From: Euptelea pleiosperma
Lineage: Eukaryota; Streptophyta; Magnoliopsida; Ranunculales; Eupteleaceae
Assembly: GCA_035048495.1 (NCBI GenBank)
Contig: CM068552.1
Location: 27,220,154 to 27,284,153 of the forward strand
DNA length: 64,000 nucleotides
Reading direction: 5' to 3'
A model generated the notes under the pieces. The model was given only the letters and a program-made list of their open reading frames with translations, searched no databases and was not told the origin of the DNA. The translations under genes and the position numbers were made by a program. This document shows positions 10,301-23,804 of the stretch, piece after piece. Each line of letters begins with the position of its first letter. Position 1 is the first letter of the stretch.

Positions 10301-12089
10301 TGAATTCGCTCAGAAGTGCTTATTTTAAGCAATTATCATTCTAGTGTTATCACACTCTCCTACTTAAAACTGCCATTTTTATCACTTTTTCTACGTAAGA
10401 GTTTCTCTTATTGCATAAACACACTTTTTTGGTCAAAATGGTATATTTGCATGCATTCATCCGCATTTATTTGACCTACATATGAAGCCATTTTGTAGAA
10501 GTCTCATTACGCGATTTTTCTATCGTAGGAGCACTAATCGGATAATTTTGATGGAATACGGGCCACAATCAACCTCTAGAACCTATGATCAAAGCTCAAG
10601 AGCCAGTGGACTTGGACAAGAAGATGTAAGCCAAAGAGAGAAGAAGAGCTAGAAAGAGCGAAAGAATCGAGAGACGACCAAGAGAGAAGGAGAGACAAGC
10701 CCTCAAAGAAGAGACTAAGGAGATTAAAGCTTATCAACTAACACAAGACCCTCTGCTAGTATTTTCTCTTTATTTTGTAATATTTTCTCTCTCTTCTCTC
10801 TAAATCCTCATTCTCTCTCTACTCTCAATCATCCAATCATCTCTCCATTTGCAATTACGCGATCCCGCGGCCTACCTTGGCCGATCGCCACTGTCCAATG
10901 ATCCATCCTATTATAGCCATCCTCGTCTACCGTCTGATCGCGCCAGTAGATCATCCATCCTACCATCCATTCGATCCCCATCATCACCTTGGTCGATCGT
11001 CACCAGTCCTATCATCCGCATGACATCCATAACTTCAATCCATCATCCCCTTCATTGGACGGTCTATGAGGAACCTAGGTATTGATCAACATTATTGACC
11101 GGGGGAAGATTTTCAAGGAAAGAGTTTTAAGGAAAGATTTTTACAAGGAAAGAAAATAACTTTTTGAAAGTGTAAAAGCTTTTAAAAGAAATGATTTTTA
11201 AGGAAAGAGATTGTTGTTGGGAGGAAAATTTCCAGACGCTTTGCCATTTTTTGAACGGTTGTGATCTTCCCAAAAATTTCAAAAAGGAGATATTTCAAAA
11301 GGAAAGGAAAGATGGGAATTATTTTAAATAGAAAGATACTTTTTCAAAACTATGGAGGGATTTCTTTTGTGAAAGAAGGTTTCTAAAATTGTTAGAAACC
11401 ATGGGTTTCTAATATAGGAACCCACGGTTCCTACAAAAAAGGGGAGAGAGGGAGAAAACCAGCACATTTTCAAAAGAGGGACCCCAATGTCCCTTATAAA
11501 AAAGAAAGAGAAACCTAACACAAGGGTCTCTCTCTTTGGCCCACTTTTTCTCCCCACGTTTTCTCTTCACCATTCCACTCTTCCATTACCCCCCATCTAC
11601 CACATTCCTCATCTTCTCCACCTCAATACCAAGCCGTCCTCCTTCAAACAAAACCCAAAAAGAGGGCAGCACGTTGGGAAAGGAGGGGGATAACCCAGCC
11701 GTCTTCCACCATGCCCCACCTCTCTCTCTTTCATTCATTCAGCCTCCATCTTCAAGCCCTCAACCACCATTACCGTCCTCTCCGCTACGGCCCCTTCCAT
11801 TGAAAAGAAAAAAAAAGAAATCTCCAAAAATCGTTGGATCTTCTTCAAGAAAAAAAGAGGACAGAAAAAAAAGGAAAAAGAAGATAGAAGAAGAAGAAAG
11901 ATGAGGGGAGGTAGCCTACCTGCTGGTTCTCCACATTCCACCCCTTGCTGTCCAAACATCACCGCCAGCCACCCACCTCCTTGCCGCTACTACTGCCATC
12001 AAGAACAGCCACGGAAAGGCAGCCACCAACTCCAGTGCTATGGATCCTCTTCAACGGAGATCTGAACACTGCTGCACCTCCACGCTTGG
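10301..12089 (+). mobile_element. Solo LTR S1 (Athila-like family), left part
   Basis: It begins tgaattcgctcagaagtgc, the family's 5' LTR terminus (canonical tgatattcgcttaaaagtgc). It continues as non-coding LTR sequence with CT-rich tracts and is cut at 12089 by element B. The other half is 30223-31073, and together they make 2640 bp, one LTR length. Flanks are ctcaa (10296-10300) and cttag (31074-31078), a degenerate 5-bp TSD. The element A gag frame reads on across the site once S1 is set aside. Short open frames here (for example 11536-11904) are low-complexity. Confidence 0.75.
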
Positions 12090-14693
12090 TGAAAGTAGGA
12101 TTTTTCCGCGTCGTTGGTAACGGAAATCCTAATCTCAACACATTTGTAAATTGATCCGATTATCCTGTAAAATTAGAACTTCTTGCACAGTGGGAAGTTT
12201 CGGATGTCGATCCGCACTCGGGTGAATGTTAGTGCACTAAGGAACATACACTATCAGAAAATTGCCAGAAATGATAGATAGGAGAGAATGATGGATCGAT
12301 TTAAAACATTTTTTTTTTTAGATTCACAATTAATCTAATGGAATTAAGAGAGAGAAAATGCATTAATTGGAAGAGATAACTTTATTCATCAAAATAATTC
12401 AACTTACATCTTAGAAAACAATTAGCAATGAACTTTATCTAGAAAGCAAAATAAACCCTTACCTAGAAAGCATATAAAGATAAAGAGAGAAAGAGGTAGA
12501 AATTCTTAGAGAGAGAAAATGGTGAAGAGTGAAGAAAAGGAATTCTAAAATGCCCTAGAGAGAGAAAAGTATTGAGATAGAAAGAGATGGACAGGAGTGA
12601 GAAACTTACCAGATTTTGGCTAATGGAGATCGGCCAATAACTAGAGGATGGTGATCGAGGTGGCTGTTCATGGGAAGGATGGTCTCTTGCTGGTAGGAAC
12701 AATGGAGGATGTGTGCATCGATTCAAGGTGGTGCGCTGGTGGCTTGCAACTGCTTCAACGATTGAGTTAAAGAGGAGAGCGGCTAAAGGGACCAGCATAC
12801 CTCATGGTCTCTTCTCTTCTTTTCCTTTTTTCTTTCTTTTTTTTTTTTTTTTTTTTTGTTTGAGAAAGAGGACAACAAGAAGGAGGCGAGCAGAAGGGGA
12901 GAATGGATGGCTTGGGGCGTGATTTTGGGCTGTTGCAGGTGGTGGCTTGGGTTTCTCTTCCACGAGAAACGTCAGCTGGTGAGGGGCGCACAGCTCCCCC
13001 TAATGAAGACGGTGGCTGGGATCATAGAGGAGATCCTCATCTCCTTCCTTCTTCTCCTTTTCGCTTTTTATTTTTTTTTATTTTTGTAAGATGGAAGGGA
13101 AAAGGGAGTGAGAACGGCTGGGAAACAGCAACCGTTGGTTGCTTGGTGGAGGAGCTGGCAGGCGCTTCTGGTGGAGCAAGAACCGGCGGAGCGGAGGTGA
13201 TGGTTGCCGCCCACGGCAGCAAGCTATGCTACGCACAGGCGGAGGAGAAAGTCAGCAACGTCACGCGCAGGCGGTGCTACTGGCTGGAGAGGGCGAGTTG
13301 CCCCAGAAACCTACAAGACGAAGCGGAAGAACCTTAGAAGAAGACGGTCGAAGTTCTGCAACTCCGGCCGGTAATGAATCCGTGAAGAAGAAGAAGAAAA
13401 AAAAAATGAAAAAGAAGAAGAAAACGAGAGGAGAAGAGAGAAGGTGACGAAGGAGAGGGGGAAAGAGGAGAAGAAGAGGGAGAAGAGGTTGCTGGTTCGT
13501 GTGACCAAAGTTGCAGGCTGCAACTCCGGTGGGGGCGTTAGAGAAGATGAAGAAGGTGAAGAAGATGAAGGAGAAACGAAGAAGAAGAAGGGTAGAATGT
13601 GGGGGGGGGGGAGGAGAGGAGAATGGGGGAAGGATTTGAAGAGATGGGAGGGGGATTAGGGTTCCAAAGAACCCTTCTCCTTCCCCTTTTAAAGCTCCCT
13701 AGTTTCCATTAATGGAAATTAGGGAATTTTTGAAATAATTTTTTTTTTTTTAAATAAAACACTACTTTTCTTTGGGAAATGTCCCCATTTAGTGGACCCC
13801 CCATTTTTTAAAATTTAATTTAAAATTATTTTGAAATTCACGGGGTCCACTAACTGGTCGGACAGCGGGTCTATGATGATGGGCCCGGATACTGGCCCAC
13901 ATGGATTGATGATGTCCATCATTTCACAAGATGATGTGACAGACAATCTGATGGCGATCAGATGGATGGTGAATTGATTGGGACCCAGATTGGTAGATCG
14001 ACGGATCTAGAGAGATCCAATGGTCTGATTGAAGATCCAACGGTCAGAAAGCTAAGGGAGATGAGACAGAGCCAATGGGCATGAGTTCTGGGGTTAGGTC
14101 AGTAGATTCGAGGACCGAGAGATGAAGAGAGAGAGAATAAGGAGAGATGAGAGAGAAAATATCAGAAAATGGAGATAAAAGTATTGGCAGAGGGTCTGGA
14201 ACCCTGGTCTTCACTGTGACCATCCTCACGCTTCTCTAGTAGAGTAGACTATCATTCCTTGCTGACTCATGTGGCTTTAAACGCTTTGGTCCGTCTCTTG
14301 GTCATTGGCTCTCCTGCTCTCTTCGTTCTTTGGGCCGGCTTTTTGGTCCTCTTATTCAGCCCATAGTTGGCCCATATCTTCTAGTCATAGCATGTGGGCT
14401 CTTTAAGATTTGATAATGGGCTTTCCTGATCAATGTGGGCTCGCAAGTCTCGAGAATTGTCCCATCGGGGTTTCTTACGACAGAATGAGACTCTATCAGA
14501 ATGACTTCATGTCTAGACTTCCGAAAATATGTTTAATGCATGCAAATATACCATTTCGTTCAGAAAAGTATGTTCTACGCAACAAAAGAGACTCTTACGT
14601 AGAAAAGTAGATAAATAGAGCATTTTAACGTAGGAGAGTGTGAAAACGCTTAGAAGATAACAGTGGAAAATACGCACTTTTAAGCGAATATCA
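12090..14693 (-). repeat. Element B left (3') LTR
   Basis: It is 2604 bp. It is near-identical to the right LTR over long stretches, with small indels: an extra ~11 bp near 12150, an extra ~23 bp near 12690, and fewer gatccaacggtc units near 14040. Sequence beyond 14693 reads on the minus strand as ggttgggggttg next to the LTR, the polypurine tract. Lysine- and glutamate-rich open frames at 13139-13659 come from GAA/AAG-rich LTR sequence, not from a gene. Confidence 0.87.
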
Positions 14694-16233
14694 CAACCCC
14701 CAACCAGCATATTGTCAATCCTTGGCAATTAGTGCGAAATAAATGAGCTTAAAAGGCTCTGCACATGCTGAACACTTTTTCATATTAGCTCCGGGAAAAC
14801 ACCGTTCGTCAAATCATTGAATGGATGCAAAAACAGTTACATGCTAGCAAAGAGTTGGAAAGTTTTGGCAAGACTACAGACTGATAATCATGACCGAGAA
14901 TAGTCAGACTCTGCGTGTGTGTGTGTGCTCAACATTCTCATCATCCGACAGTAAAGATTTCTAGATCACCTCTAAGTTTTTATGCCTCGACCTCAAATCT
15001 CACATGTTTAGCACTCAGAATAGAATTACACAAAAAGGGTTTTCTTCTTTTCTCTCAATTTATATGTGAGGAGATGTGTTGATATATGAAAGCAAAGATC
15101 TCACATATGTATTATTTAAAGGAATGACATCTTTAACAGAAGAAGATCTCATGATTGGAATACCACTTCACTCGGGAACGTCAGACCAAACTCTATAGCT
15201 TCTCCTTCTCCAATCTCCACATTTTATGATCGTGCTACCCTAGAATCAAATAGGACTTTCTTAGGTTATAATAAGGCTTAGGTCTGGTGTAGAAAAATAA
15301 AATGATACAGGATTTCAAAGATCTTGAGAGGATATTGTCATTTTCTTGCATTCTTCCTACGGCGTAACACCATTATCTGGTTCTTTTTCCTTTTTTCGTA
15401 TTTTTCTCTTTTTCTTGATATTTTTGAGACTGCTCAATTTCTTTTCAACTTTCTTCATACTTTCTTTCCATATTTTGTTTTCAGCTTGAACCACTTTCTT
15501 TTCCTTTTGATTCTTCTTCTTTACTTTTCTTTTCACGGTACACCCATATCAGTTATTCTTTTGTCCATCTCAAAATAAGGGTAGACAGTCATGCTTCGTA
15601 GCTGGACTGGATTTTAGGTTGATGGGTTTACAAAGAAAAGGCTTTTATAGAATGGCTCAAGGGGTTTCTAGTGAAGTATAATTCAGGTGAGTAAAAAGGC
15701 TGAATGGTTCAGAAAAATGGCCTAAATCATTTTCTAGGGTTTGCACTATCATGTATACTGTCTTGACTGGATACAGAGAATGTTCTGTCGTAGTAATCCA
15801 ATGTTGATGTCGTTTCGAGTTTTATGATCGAAGCAAAAGATAATGAGATCTCTCAACGAATATTGCGGGCATGAAGAATAGTGAGTCATCTTGTGACTCA
15901 GGATTAATGTATAACTCTTTGAAATGATTAAAGGCTCGAAAGCTCACTGGGTTAGGTCTCCACAATTCTTCTCACAGGATCTCTAGACTTTCCAAACTTA
16001 GGATGACTCTGATGTTGATAGTGTACAATTGTGCCGAATCTGAGTTTTTCTAAGTTTTCAAAACTGCTGTAGCCACGCTTGACTTGACTCAAAGCTAACC
16101 TTAAACAAAAATTGACATCCTCAATACTGACTTAACGGAGGTTTTCAAAGTCAGGGTATTTGACACATTTTTGAAATTCTAGAAAACTTTTGGTGAACAT
16201 CAGAAATCACCCAAAAAACAAGAACTTTTTTTA

Positions 16234-16307
<74 letters not shown>

Positions 16308-16666
16308 ATCAAAATGAAGACATGAGTTTTGGTAAATACCCCACCCCCAACCAAAATATAGCACCGTCCTCGGTGCTCATGACCGGGATATAAAATGATG
16401 AAAAATCGGTGATGATGATGCAAAGGTTCAGGGAGGATGTTACCAAGTGGGCAGAAACTTGACAGTGTGTGGTACCTGATGATCGGAAGAATGAATGTAC
16501 CTGCATTTCTAATGATATAACAGTAATAACAAATGCATGAGACTCATGTACTCTAGGATACCGGAATTGCCTTTCCGAAAGCGCTAAGTTTTACGTCTTC
16601 AGCCAGACACAACGGGGGTGACAGGCACCCCCAACCAAGTTGGAGCACAGGAGACTGAGTGGATCA
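14694..16666 (-). other. Element B region between integrase and 3' LTR (env slot)
   Basis: This ~2.0-kb stretch is where Athila elements carry an env-like frame. No credible coding frame remains; the longest is an 84-codon phenylalanine-rich frame on the opposite strand at 15324-15578. It contains a TTTA/TA microsatellite and ends at the polypurine tract. Confidence 0.6.
16238..16307. repeat. (TTTA)n / (TA)n microsatellite
   Basis: An uninterrupted run of about 9 TTTA units is followed by about 15 TA units, inside the 3' non-coding part of element B. Confidence 0.95.
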
Positions 16667-17848
16667 TCAGTCGACATAGACAGGATCAATGAGATCGATC
16701 TCAAAAGTCTGAATGAACAATACGTCAAGTTCATGGAACTGTTTTAGACGCTGCCGATTGACCTGAAAAGAGGAGTGATCCTTGGGATCCTCAATAGTGA
16801 TTGCCCCAAAGGGTGTGACTGTTGTGACCGTATAAGGACCGGTCCACCTAGATTTCAATTTCCCAGGGAAGAGATGAAGACGGGAATTATAAAGAAGGAC
16901 CTTCTGTCCTGGATGGAATTCTTTCCTGAGGATGCTCTTGTCATGTATCCACTTTATTTTTGCTTTGTAATTCTTGGACAAGTTGTAGGCATCATTTCTG
17001 AGTTCTTCTAATTCATTCATTTGAAGTTTTCTCTCCTCCCCTGCAGAGTCGAGGTCGAAGTTGAGTTTCTTAATGGCCCACAGGGCATGATGTTCAATCT
17101 CTACCGGTAGATGACAGGGTTTCCCAAAAATGAGACGATAGGGAGACATATTGAGTGGGGTCTTGTAGGCGGTTCTTTATGCCCATAAAGCATCAGTGAG
17201 ACGAGTAGACCAGTCTTTACGTGTGGTATTGACTATTTTCTCCAAGATCTGCTTGATCTGACGATTAGAAACCTCTACTTGACCACTAGTCTACGGATGA
17301 TAAGCTAGGGCAACCTTGTGGGTTACCCCATACTTTTTCATTAATTTCTCAAATATCCTATTGCAGAAATGGGTGCCCCCATCACTAATGATGGCCTTAG
17401 GGGCACCGAATCGGGCGAAGATGAACTCCTTTAGGAATTTGACCACCACTTTGTGGTCATTGGTCTTGGTGGGAATGGCTTCTATCCATTTGGATACATA
17501 GTCTACCGCAAGGAGAATGTACTCAAAACCATAGGAAACGGGAAAGGGGCCCATGAAGTCGATGCCCCAGATGTCAAATATTTCATCGACCTGGATGGGA
17601 GTTAAGGGCATCATGTTCCTCTGGGAGATGCGGCCTAGATGCTGGCAATTAGGACAGGTTTTGCTGTAGATGTGGGCATCTTTAAATAATGTGGGCCAGT
17701 AGAATCCGCATTGCAGAACTTTTTCTGCAGTCTTCTTAGTGCTGAAATGACCACCACAAGGTTGGTCATGACATGAGGACAAGATATTGAGTTGGTCCGA
17801 CTCAGGGATACAGAGACCAATGATCTGGTCAGGACAGTATTTATACAA
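16667..17848 (-). pseudogene. Element B integrase
   Basis: The upstream half (17848-17291) has the zinc-binding HHCC region (ending CPNCQ) and the first catalytic blocks, GIDFMGPF and SDGGTHF. After an in-frame stop at YHP, the frame resumes with SGQVEVSN, which retains the catalytic glutamate of the DDE triad. The C-terminal segment (17149-16667) ends with the typical GPY motif (SRWTGPYTV). No chromodomain follows. Two stops separate the halves, so it is inactive as it stands. Confidence 0.85.
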
Positions 17849-17879
17849 ATAAGGGTCATCCCAAGAGTAGTACTTAACT

Positions 17880-19359
17880 CTTGCTAGGAATTGGCTTTTG
17901 TCCTATTTTGACCAGTGTGAAGGTATTTCTTCGGTGACAAGGTAGTTGACAATGTCAGCATACCATGGATGAACGGAGATAGCGAACAGTTGTTCGTCTG
18001 GAAAGGTTTCAGGGATGGGCTGGGTGTCGAAGGATGACTCTAAAGTCAGTCTAGATAAGTGATCAGCCACTACATTCTCAGTTCCTTTTTTATCCTTAAT
18101 CTCGAGGTTGAATTCTTACAGTAAGAGAATCCATCGAATTAATCGAGGCTTGGTTTCCTTTTTCAACATGAGATAACGAAGGGCTGTATGATCAGTGTAG
18201 ACGACCATCTTAGTGGCTAAGAGGTATTGACGAAATTTATCAAGGGCGTGGAGTAGTTCATTTGGGCAGAGTTAAGAGTTTTGCTCGCGTAGTAGATCAC
18301 GTGTGACCTTTTGTCAACTCTCTGCCCTAGAACGGCGCCTAACACGTAGTCAGAAGCATCGCACATTACCTCGAAAGGTAGAGTCCAGTCCGGGGGACGG
18401 ATAATGGGCGCAGTAGTAAGCTCAGATTTGAGACGCTCAAATGCCTTGACACAGTCAGCATTAAAGTCGAAAGGACTATCTTTAGCCAGAAGATGGGATA
18501 GTGGTCGAGCGATTTGAGAGAAGTCCTTGATGAATCGCCTATAGAATCCTCCGTGTCCCAAAAAGGACCGTATGTCACGCACGGACTTAGGAATGGGCAA
18601 GGTCGAGATGATATCGATTTTAGCTTTGTCGACCTCAATGCCCTGATGGGAAATGACATGTCCCAGAACTATGGCTTTCTTTACCATGAAGTGGCATTTC
18701 TCCCAATTGAGGACAAGTCGCTTGTCCTGACAGCGTTGAAGTACCAGCCCTAGATGGTTCAGACAGTCATCAAAGGATGACCCAAAAATTAAGAAGTCGT
18801 CCATAAAGACTTCGAGGAATTTTTCCACCATGTCAGAGAATATGCTCATCATACACCTTTGAAAGGTCGCGGGTGCATTGCAAAGGCCAAAGGGCATGCG
18901 CTTGTAGGCAAAAGTGCCAAAGGGACAGGTGAAAGTTGTCTTCTCGTGATCCTCAGGGGCGATGGATATTTGATTATACCCTGAGTAACCATCGAGGAAG
19001 CAGTAATAGGAGTGACCTGCTAGTCTCTCCAACATTTGGTCTATGAAGGGTAAAGGAAAAGGGTCCTTCCTAGTGTTGGTGTTGAGTCGTCAGTAATCGA
19101 TGCAGACTCTCCACCATTTCTTTAGGCGCTGGGTGACCATTTCCTTGTTCTCATTTTCCACAACTGTAAATCCTACCTTTTTAGGGACGACATGAATAGG
19201 ACTCACCCATTTGCTATCGGAGATGGGGTAGATGATACCCGCATCTAATAATTTAAGGACCTCGTCCCGGACTACATCCTTCAAGATGGGGTTCAACCTC
19301 CTCTGGTGTTCTCGAGAGGTTTTGGATTCATCTTCGAGGTAGATGTGATGTTGGCACAC
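17880..19359 (-). pseudogene. Element B reverse transcriptase and RNase H
   Basis: The N-terminal RT part (19359-19090) has WVSPIHVVPKK and VCIDY, then a stop. The main RT part (19035-18217) has CFLDGYSGYNQI, FGLCNAPATFQRCM and the catalytic FMDDF box, then the connection domain. RNase H begins with CDASDYVLGAVLGQ and continues with further stops and frame changes down to about 17880. It would have copied element RNA to DNA, but is interrupted. Confidence 0.87.
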
Positions 19360-19422
19360 CGAGGGGTCTATGCCTCGAATATCATCTATAGTCCAACCGA
19401 TCGCAGATTTGTGCTCATTGAG

Positions 19423-20349
19423 CTATTCTAAAAGTTTCTTACTTTCACTCGCAGACAAAGCGGAAGCAATAATGACAGGGTAGGTTTCCTTAGGACCAAG
19501 ATAGGCATAGGAAAGATCTAGGGGAAGAGGCTTAAGCTCCAATGTTGGAGCAGATGGAGTTGAAGTAGGTGTCACAGAAGACACGGATTGAAGAGGTTTG
19601 ACTTCAGTAGGAAAAGGAAGGATAGGTTCTCTGGCCGTGGTTATCAGAGGCTCAAACTCGATGAGTGGAGCGGAGATCTCTATCAGTGGAGCAGTCTCCA
19701 AAAGATCATTGAGATCAGAAATAGCTGACTCTATTGCAAAGTCAGCTCCAAAGTGTTCTAGACACTGCTTAAGAATATCTTCGGTGGAGTCCGGGATTAG
19801 ACTCTCAATGACACACATTTCATCGGCCACATCACGATCGACATCCTGTTGCATTAGACGAAAGATATTGACCTCAGCTTTGAGGTTTCCGAAAGCAATG
19901 GACATGTTTCCGTCCCGGCACCCGATGTGTGCATTCGCAGTGGCAAGGAATGGACGGCCTAAGATGACCGGAATGTGGTTATCCTGACACGGCTCGGTGT
20001 CGAGAATGATAAAGTCCACAGAATAATAAAAGTCAGCTACTTTTACTAGGACATCTTCAATGATTCCTCTTGGAATCTTGATGGACTGATCAGCTAATTT
20101 GAGGGTGACATTGGTAGGCTTCATATCTTTCAGTCCTAACTGCTGATATACCGAGAATGGTATGAGGTTAACGCTAGCCCCTAAATCTAGCAAGGCAGTG
20201 CAGCTAAAGTTGTCTCCAATTTCACATTGGACAGTTGGGCTACCTGGATCCTTGTGTTTGATCACACTGTTGCATTGAATGAACGCGGTAGCTTTTTCTG
20301 CCAAGAAGGCAGCTTTGGGTACATGCGTACGCCGCTTAACTGTGCACAA
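19423..20349 (-). pseudogene. Element B aspartic protease region
   Basis: This 308-codon open stretch contains the retroviral-type protease active site ALLDLGASVNLIP, typical of Athila-type elements, and the downstream PVILGRPFLATANA flap and end motif. It is out of frame with the upstream gag part (a frameshift between 20477 and 20349). It would cleave the Gag-Pol polyprotein. Confidence 0.82.
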
Positions 20350-20459
20350 GTCCTTGAGGAATTTGGCATAGGAGGAGATTTGCTTGATAAAGGAATGGGA
20401 TATTGATCTGGACGTCTTTAAAGACGTCTAAGATCTCTGAGAATTGCTGATCCCGTTTA

Positions 20460-22190
20460 TCTTGGACAAGTCTGTCCTAGAAGGGAGGCTTTACTCGACA
20501 AATGGATTTGTCTTTAGCCTTCGATTTTTGCACAGGGATATCTGATGTTGGTGCAGAAGTAGAAGAAGTAGAGGTAGGATTGGTACTAGTTTCCTCTGTA
20601 CGAGTGATGGGTGATGGAGATGGCACCGGTGGTGGTTGGACTCCCATGTCCATAGTTTTTCCAGATCGTAGGGTGGTTACAGCTTGCACCTCCCCTTGAT
20701 AGTTCTCATTCTGGCTTTGAGATTGGGATCCGATCTCATATACTGTCCCTTTGGCATTTCCTTTAGGGTTGGCAATGGGTTCGCTAGGAAAGATCCCCTT
20801 AGCTTTCTCAGCTTCTAAGTTACCTAGACGTTGCTCTAGACGAAGAATGGATTGCTGTTGCTGTTGCTCTAGGCGTTGCATAGATTGAGTAATGAGTTGA
20901 GCTAGAAGGTCCTCAATACCAGGTTTGGAGACCAACTATTGGGGGGTAGCTAATGGGAGTTGAGGCACCAATTCACGACTCGAGCTCATCAGAGCATTAT
21001 AGTTATAGGCTGGAGAATTAGTTGGGACTATCGGTTGGTTCTGAAAGGTCTGTGGGACTCTTTGCTGATTCTGAAATGTGCTCGGTTGTCCAGAGTATTG
21101 ACCCTGTTGGAACTGCTGGTTCTGAGTAAATGGGTACTGACTCTGCTGGTACTGACCCTGATTGAATTGCCTAGTGGGTTGATTAAAGATACATGCCCTG
21201 AGGTTGACGTGGAGGTTGAGCTTGTGGTTGAGTAGACTGAGGCCTCCAAGAGAAGTTAGGGTGGTTTCTCGTGTCTGGATGATAAGATTGACTATACGAG
21301 TTCTGAGTGGGTGGTTTGTATGTGCTGAAAGCACAAACTTCTTCCTGAAGAGGATTAGACCATCCTTTATTCAAAGGACAATGCTCAGTAGTATGGGAGG
21401 GTTGTAGTCAAAGGGTGCAGGATTCCAGAGGGCTCTCATGTCCTACATGCATGACTGGGGTAGAATGTTGAGTAGGCTTTTGTACAGACACAGCCAGTGC
21501 CGAGACTGACTTGCTTAACTCTTGAATGACAGATCGAAGCTCAGTATCAGCTGTAGCATCATGTCCCTTGGTTGTCCTTTGGATCGAAGTGGTTCGACTG
21601 AACTCTAAGTCAGTCGTCCAATGTTGAGAGTTTTCTCCTAACTCTCCCAAGAATTTGTATGCATCGGTCAAAGTTTGGTGCAGGAATTTTCCTTGGCACA
21701 TTGACTCTACCATGGTCCGGGACTCATCAGTAAGTCCCTTATAGAAGACGTGGACAAGATTGCCCTTGTCGATGCTATGGTGGGGACACTTAGTCAGGTA
21801 GTCTTGGAATCTATCCCACGCTTCAAAAAATTTCTCATCGGACTTCTGTCGAAAGTCCTGGATGAGTTGCTTCATTTGGTTGGTCCGAGTCATGGGGTAG
21901 AATTTAGACATGAATTTGCCCACCAACTCTTTCCAACTGCTGATTGAATCAGCGGGTAAGGAGTAGAGCCAATCGGAGGCTCGGTCTTTGAGCGAGAATG
22001 GGAAAACTCGCAGACGCACATTGTCATCATCGAGGTTCTGATTCTTGAAAAGTAGGATGACATGTTGGAATTCCCTAATATGAGAATATGGGTCTTCTCT
22101 TGGGAGACCACGAAAGGTTGGCAGCATTTGGATCATCTGTGGCCTAATCTCAAACTGCACACCAAGCACAGATAATCCTATTCTAAGCAA
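20460..22190 (-). pseudogene. Element B gag
   Basis: The retrotransposon gag core (22190-21408) shows LPREDPYSHIREF, LRVFPFSLKDRASDWL and FYKGLTDESRTMVESM. A stop sits in the expected zinc-knuckle area. A glutamine-rich segment (21334-20936), a coiled coil with a Q run (20935-20750) and a proline/serine/threonine-rich linker follow. Stops at 21408 and 20936 and a frameshift near 21200 break it. Confidence 0.8.
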
Positions 22191-23782
22191 TCAGGATATA
22201 TTTTAGGAATTATCTTTGTTAGTTTTGGGGCTAGAGTAGATTATGACAGTGGGCGGACCACTGGTTTATCTTTTAACCGCCGGACTAACTGTTTTGCACT
22301 CAGAGGTTCTCACCAGGCTACACTCTTCAGAGCGAATCCTTTAGTACTAACTCTAGTTAACAACAAGGCAATCCGAAGCCTAGACAGACGTGCGGCACAA
22401 TGGCTGACTTAAGTACGTCCCAGACTAACCGGATTGGTCAAGTGGATAAGAAGAGTGTTCCCTCAGGTTAAGCTAGGGTTGGTGCGTGTTCCTAGTCCAC
22501 ACGCAACTAACCGCCGAATAGTCCAAGATGCCACGTCGAGCTCAGTGTACTTCAGTAACAGGGACTTATGGGTGTGTTAGACAACAGGGACCCGCGCTCG
22601 TGGTCTTATTTCGATTGGATGTTAAGCGGGTTCGCTTTGTATGGATTTTTCCTCGAACACCGGGCTAATTGGCTCTACTTCTTGATTCTTTTTAATTAAA
22701 TGGAGCCTTGGGATCAAATTAGTTGGAATGATGAGGTGGGTGATGAAATCCCACCAGTTTCAATTTGGAGTTGGGTCTGCTCTCTTAGAGTTGATTGATT
22801 AACGGCCACGCCACGCAAGTCGAGTAATATGTATGCGAAAGCAAATAGACATGCGGCAATGAGTCACCCAACGGCCCAGTATCGCACTCAAGGCGAGGAT
22901 AGAGACTTACCTCCCGTGGGCCACGCCACGGGGTCGCCTCCGTGGGTTAGGGAGGGGTATCCTAATGGGCTTGGGCCCGACTCCACCTCTTTGAGCTTTT
23001 GCTCCCTACCCACACTGGATCGTGTTCCTGCAGAAAAGTTAGATCGCACGGTCTAGGTATTTGGGATTCTATTTGGAAGATCCTTGCCTTTTTAGGGTTC
23101 ACAGAGCACGTATTGGATTTAGGCAAGTTTTTGAATTAATTTCCAAGTTCGAGATGGGTTAAAATTTAAGAATTCCCAGAAGGAAAATACCTAGATTGGA
23201 AAGTTTCCCGAACTGTGAAGATCTTCCGCGAAAGATGTGATTGCGAGATCCCTTACAATTTTGGAAAATTTCCAAAATTGAAATTCTGCTAGATTTGGGG
23301 TATTTCCTTTTGCAGACTTTTCCAAATTCGGAAGATTTCTAAAGATAGAAATTCTTCTAAAGAGGAAACTTCTAAGAGGGGAAACCCTAATTAAACAGAG
23401 TTTCAAGATTTTGGAATATTTCCAAAAATTGCAAATCTTTGATTGGTGATTTCTAAAAATCTGCAGAATATAAAACCCTAATTTTTTTCTTTGAATTTTG
23501 ATTTTTTTAATTTTTTGGTATTTTCCACTTAATCTAGGGTTTCTAAAAAACCCTAGAACAAGATCTAGCAGTTATTTGGAAAGCAGTAAAATTTCTAAAT
23601 TATTACAACTTTGCACTCGGCCTTCCGAGGCATTAAAAATAGTAATTTAAAAAACTGTTAAAAATCACTAAAAACACAAAATAAAAAGTTTTCCGAAAAG
23701 GTCGGGTTGTCTAAATTGAGCAGCTTTCCAATTTGGCAACTTTCCAATTTCGTCTTTACATCTTTTTTCGCACTCCCGAACA
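22191..23782 (-). other. Element B 5' untranslated leader
   Basis: This is 1.6 kb between the primer binding site and gag. No coding frame is credible (the longest are about 70-75 codons). It should hold packaging and translation signals of the element, but none is recognisable. Confidence 0.6.
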
Positions 23783-23802
23783 CCCGAGCGGCAGCGGCGC
23801 CA
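23783..23802 (-). promoter_or_regulatory. Element B primer binding site
   Basis: Read on the minus strand it is TGGCGCCGCTGCCGCTCGGG, two bases from the 5' LTR end. Its first eight bases match the TGGCGCCG start of the tRNA-Asp type PBS used by Athila elements. Confidence 0.7.
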
Positions 23803-23804
23803 TT

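Noticed and set aside
13139..13659. Lysine/glutamate-rich frames in the element B LTR
   Set aside because: They lie in GAA/AAG-rich LTR DNA, have counterparts in the other LTR with frame changes, and show no domain.
19598..19987. 129-codon + strand frame
   Set aside because: It is the antisense shadow of the element B protease region.
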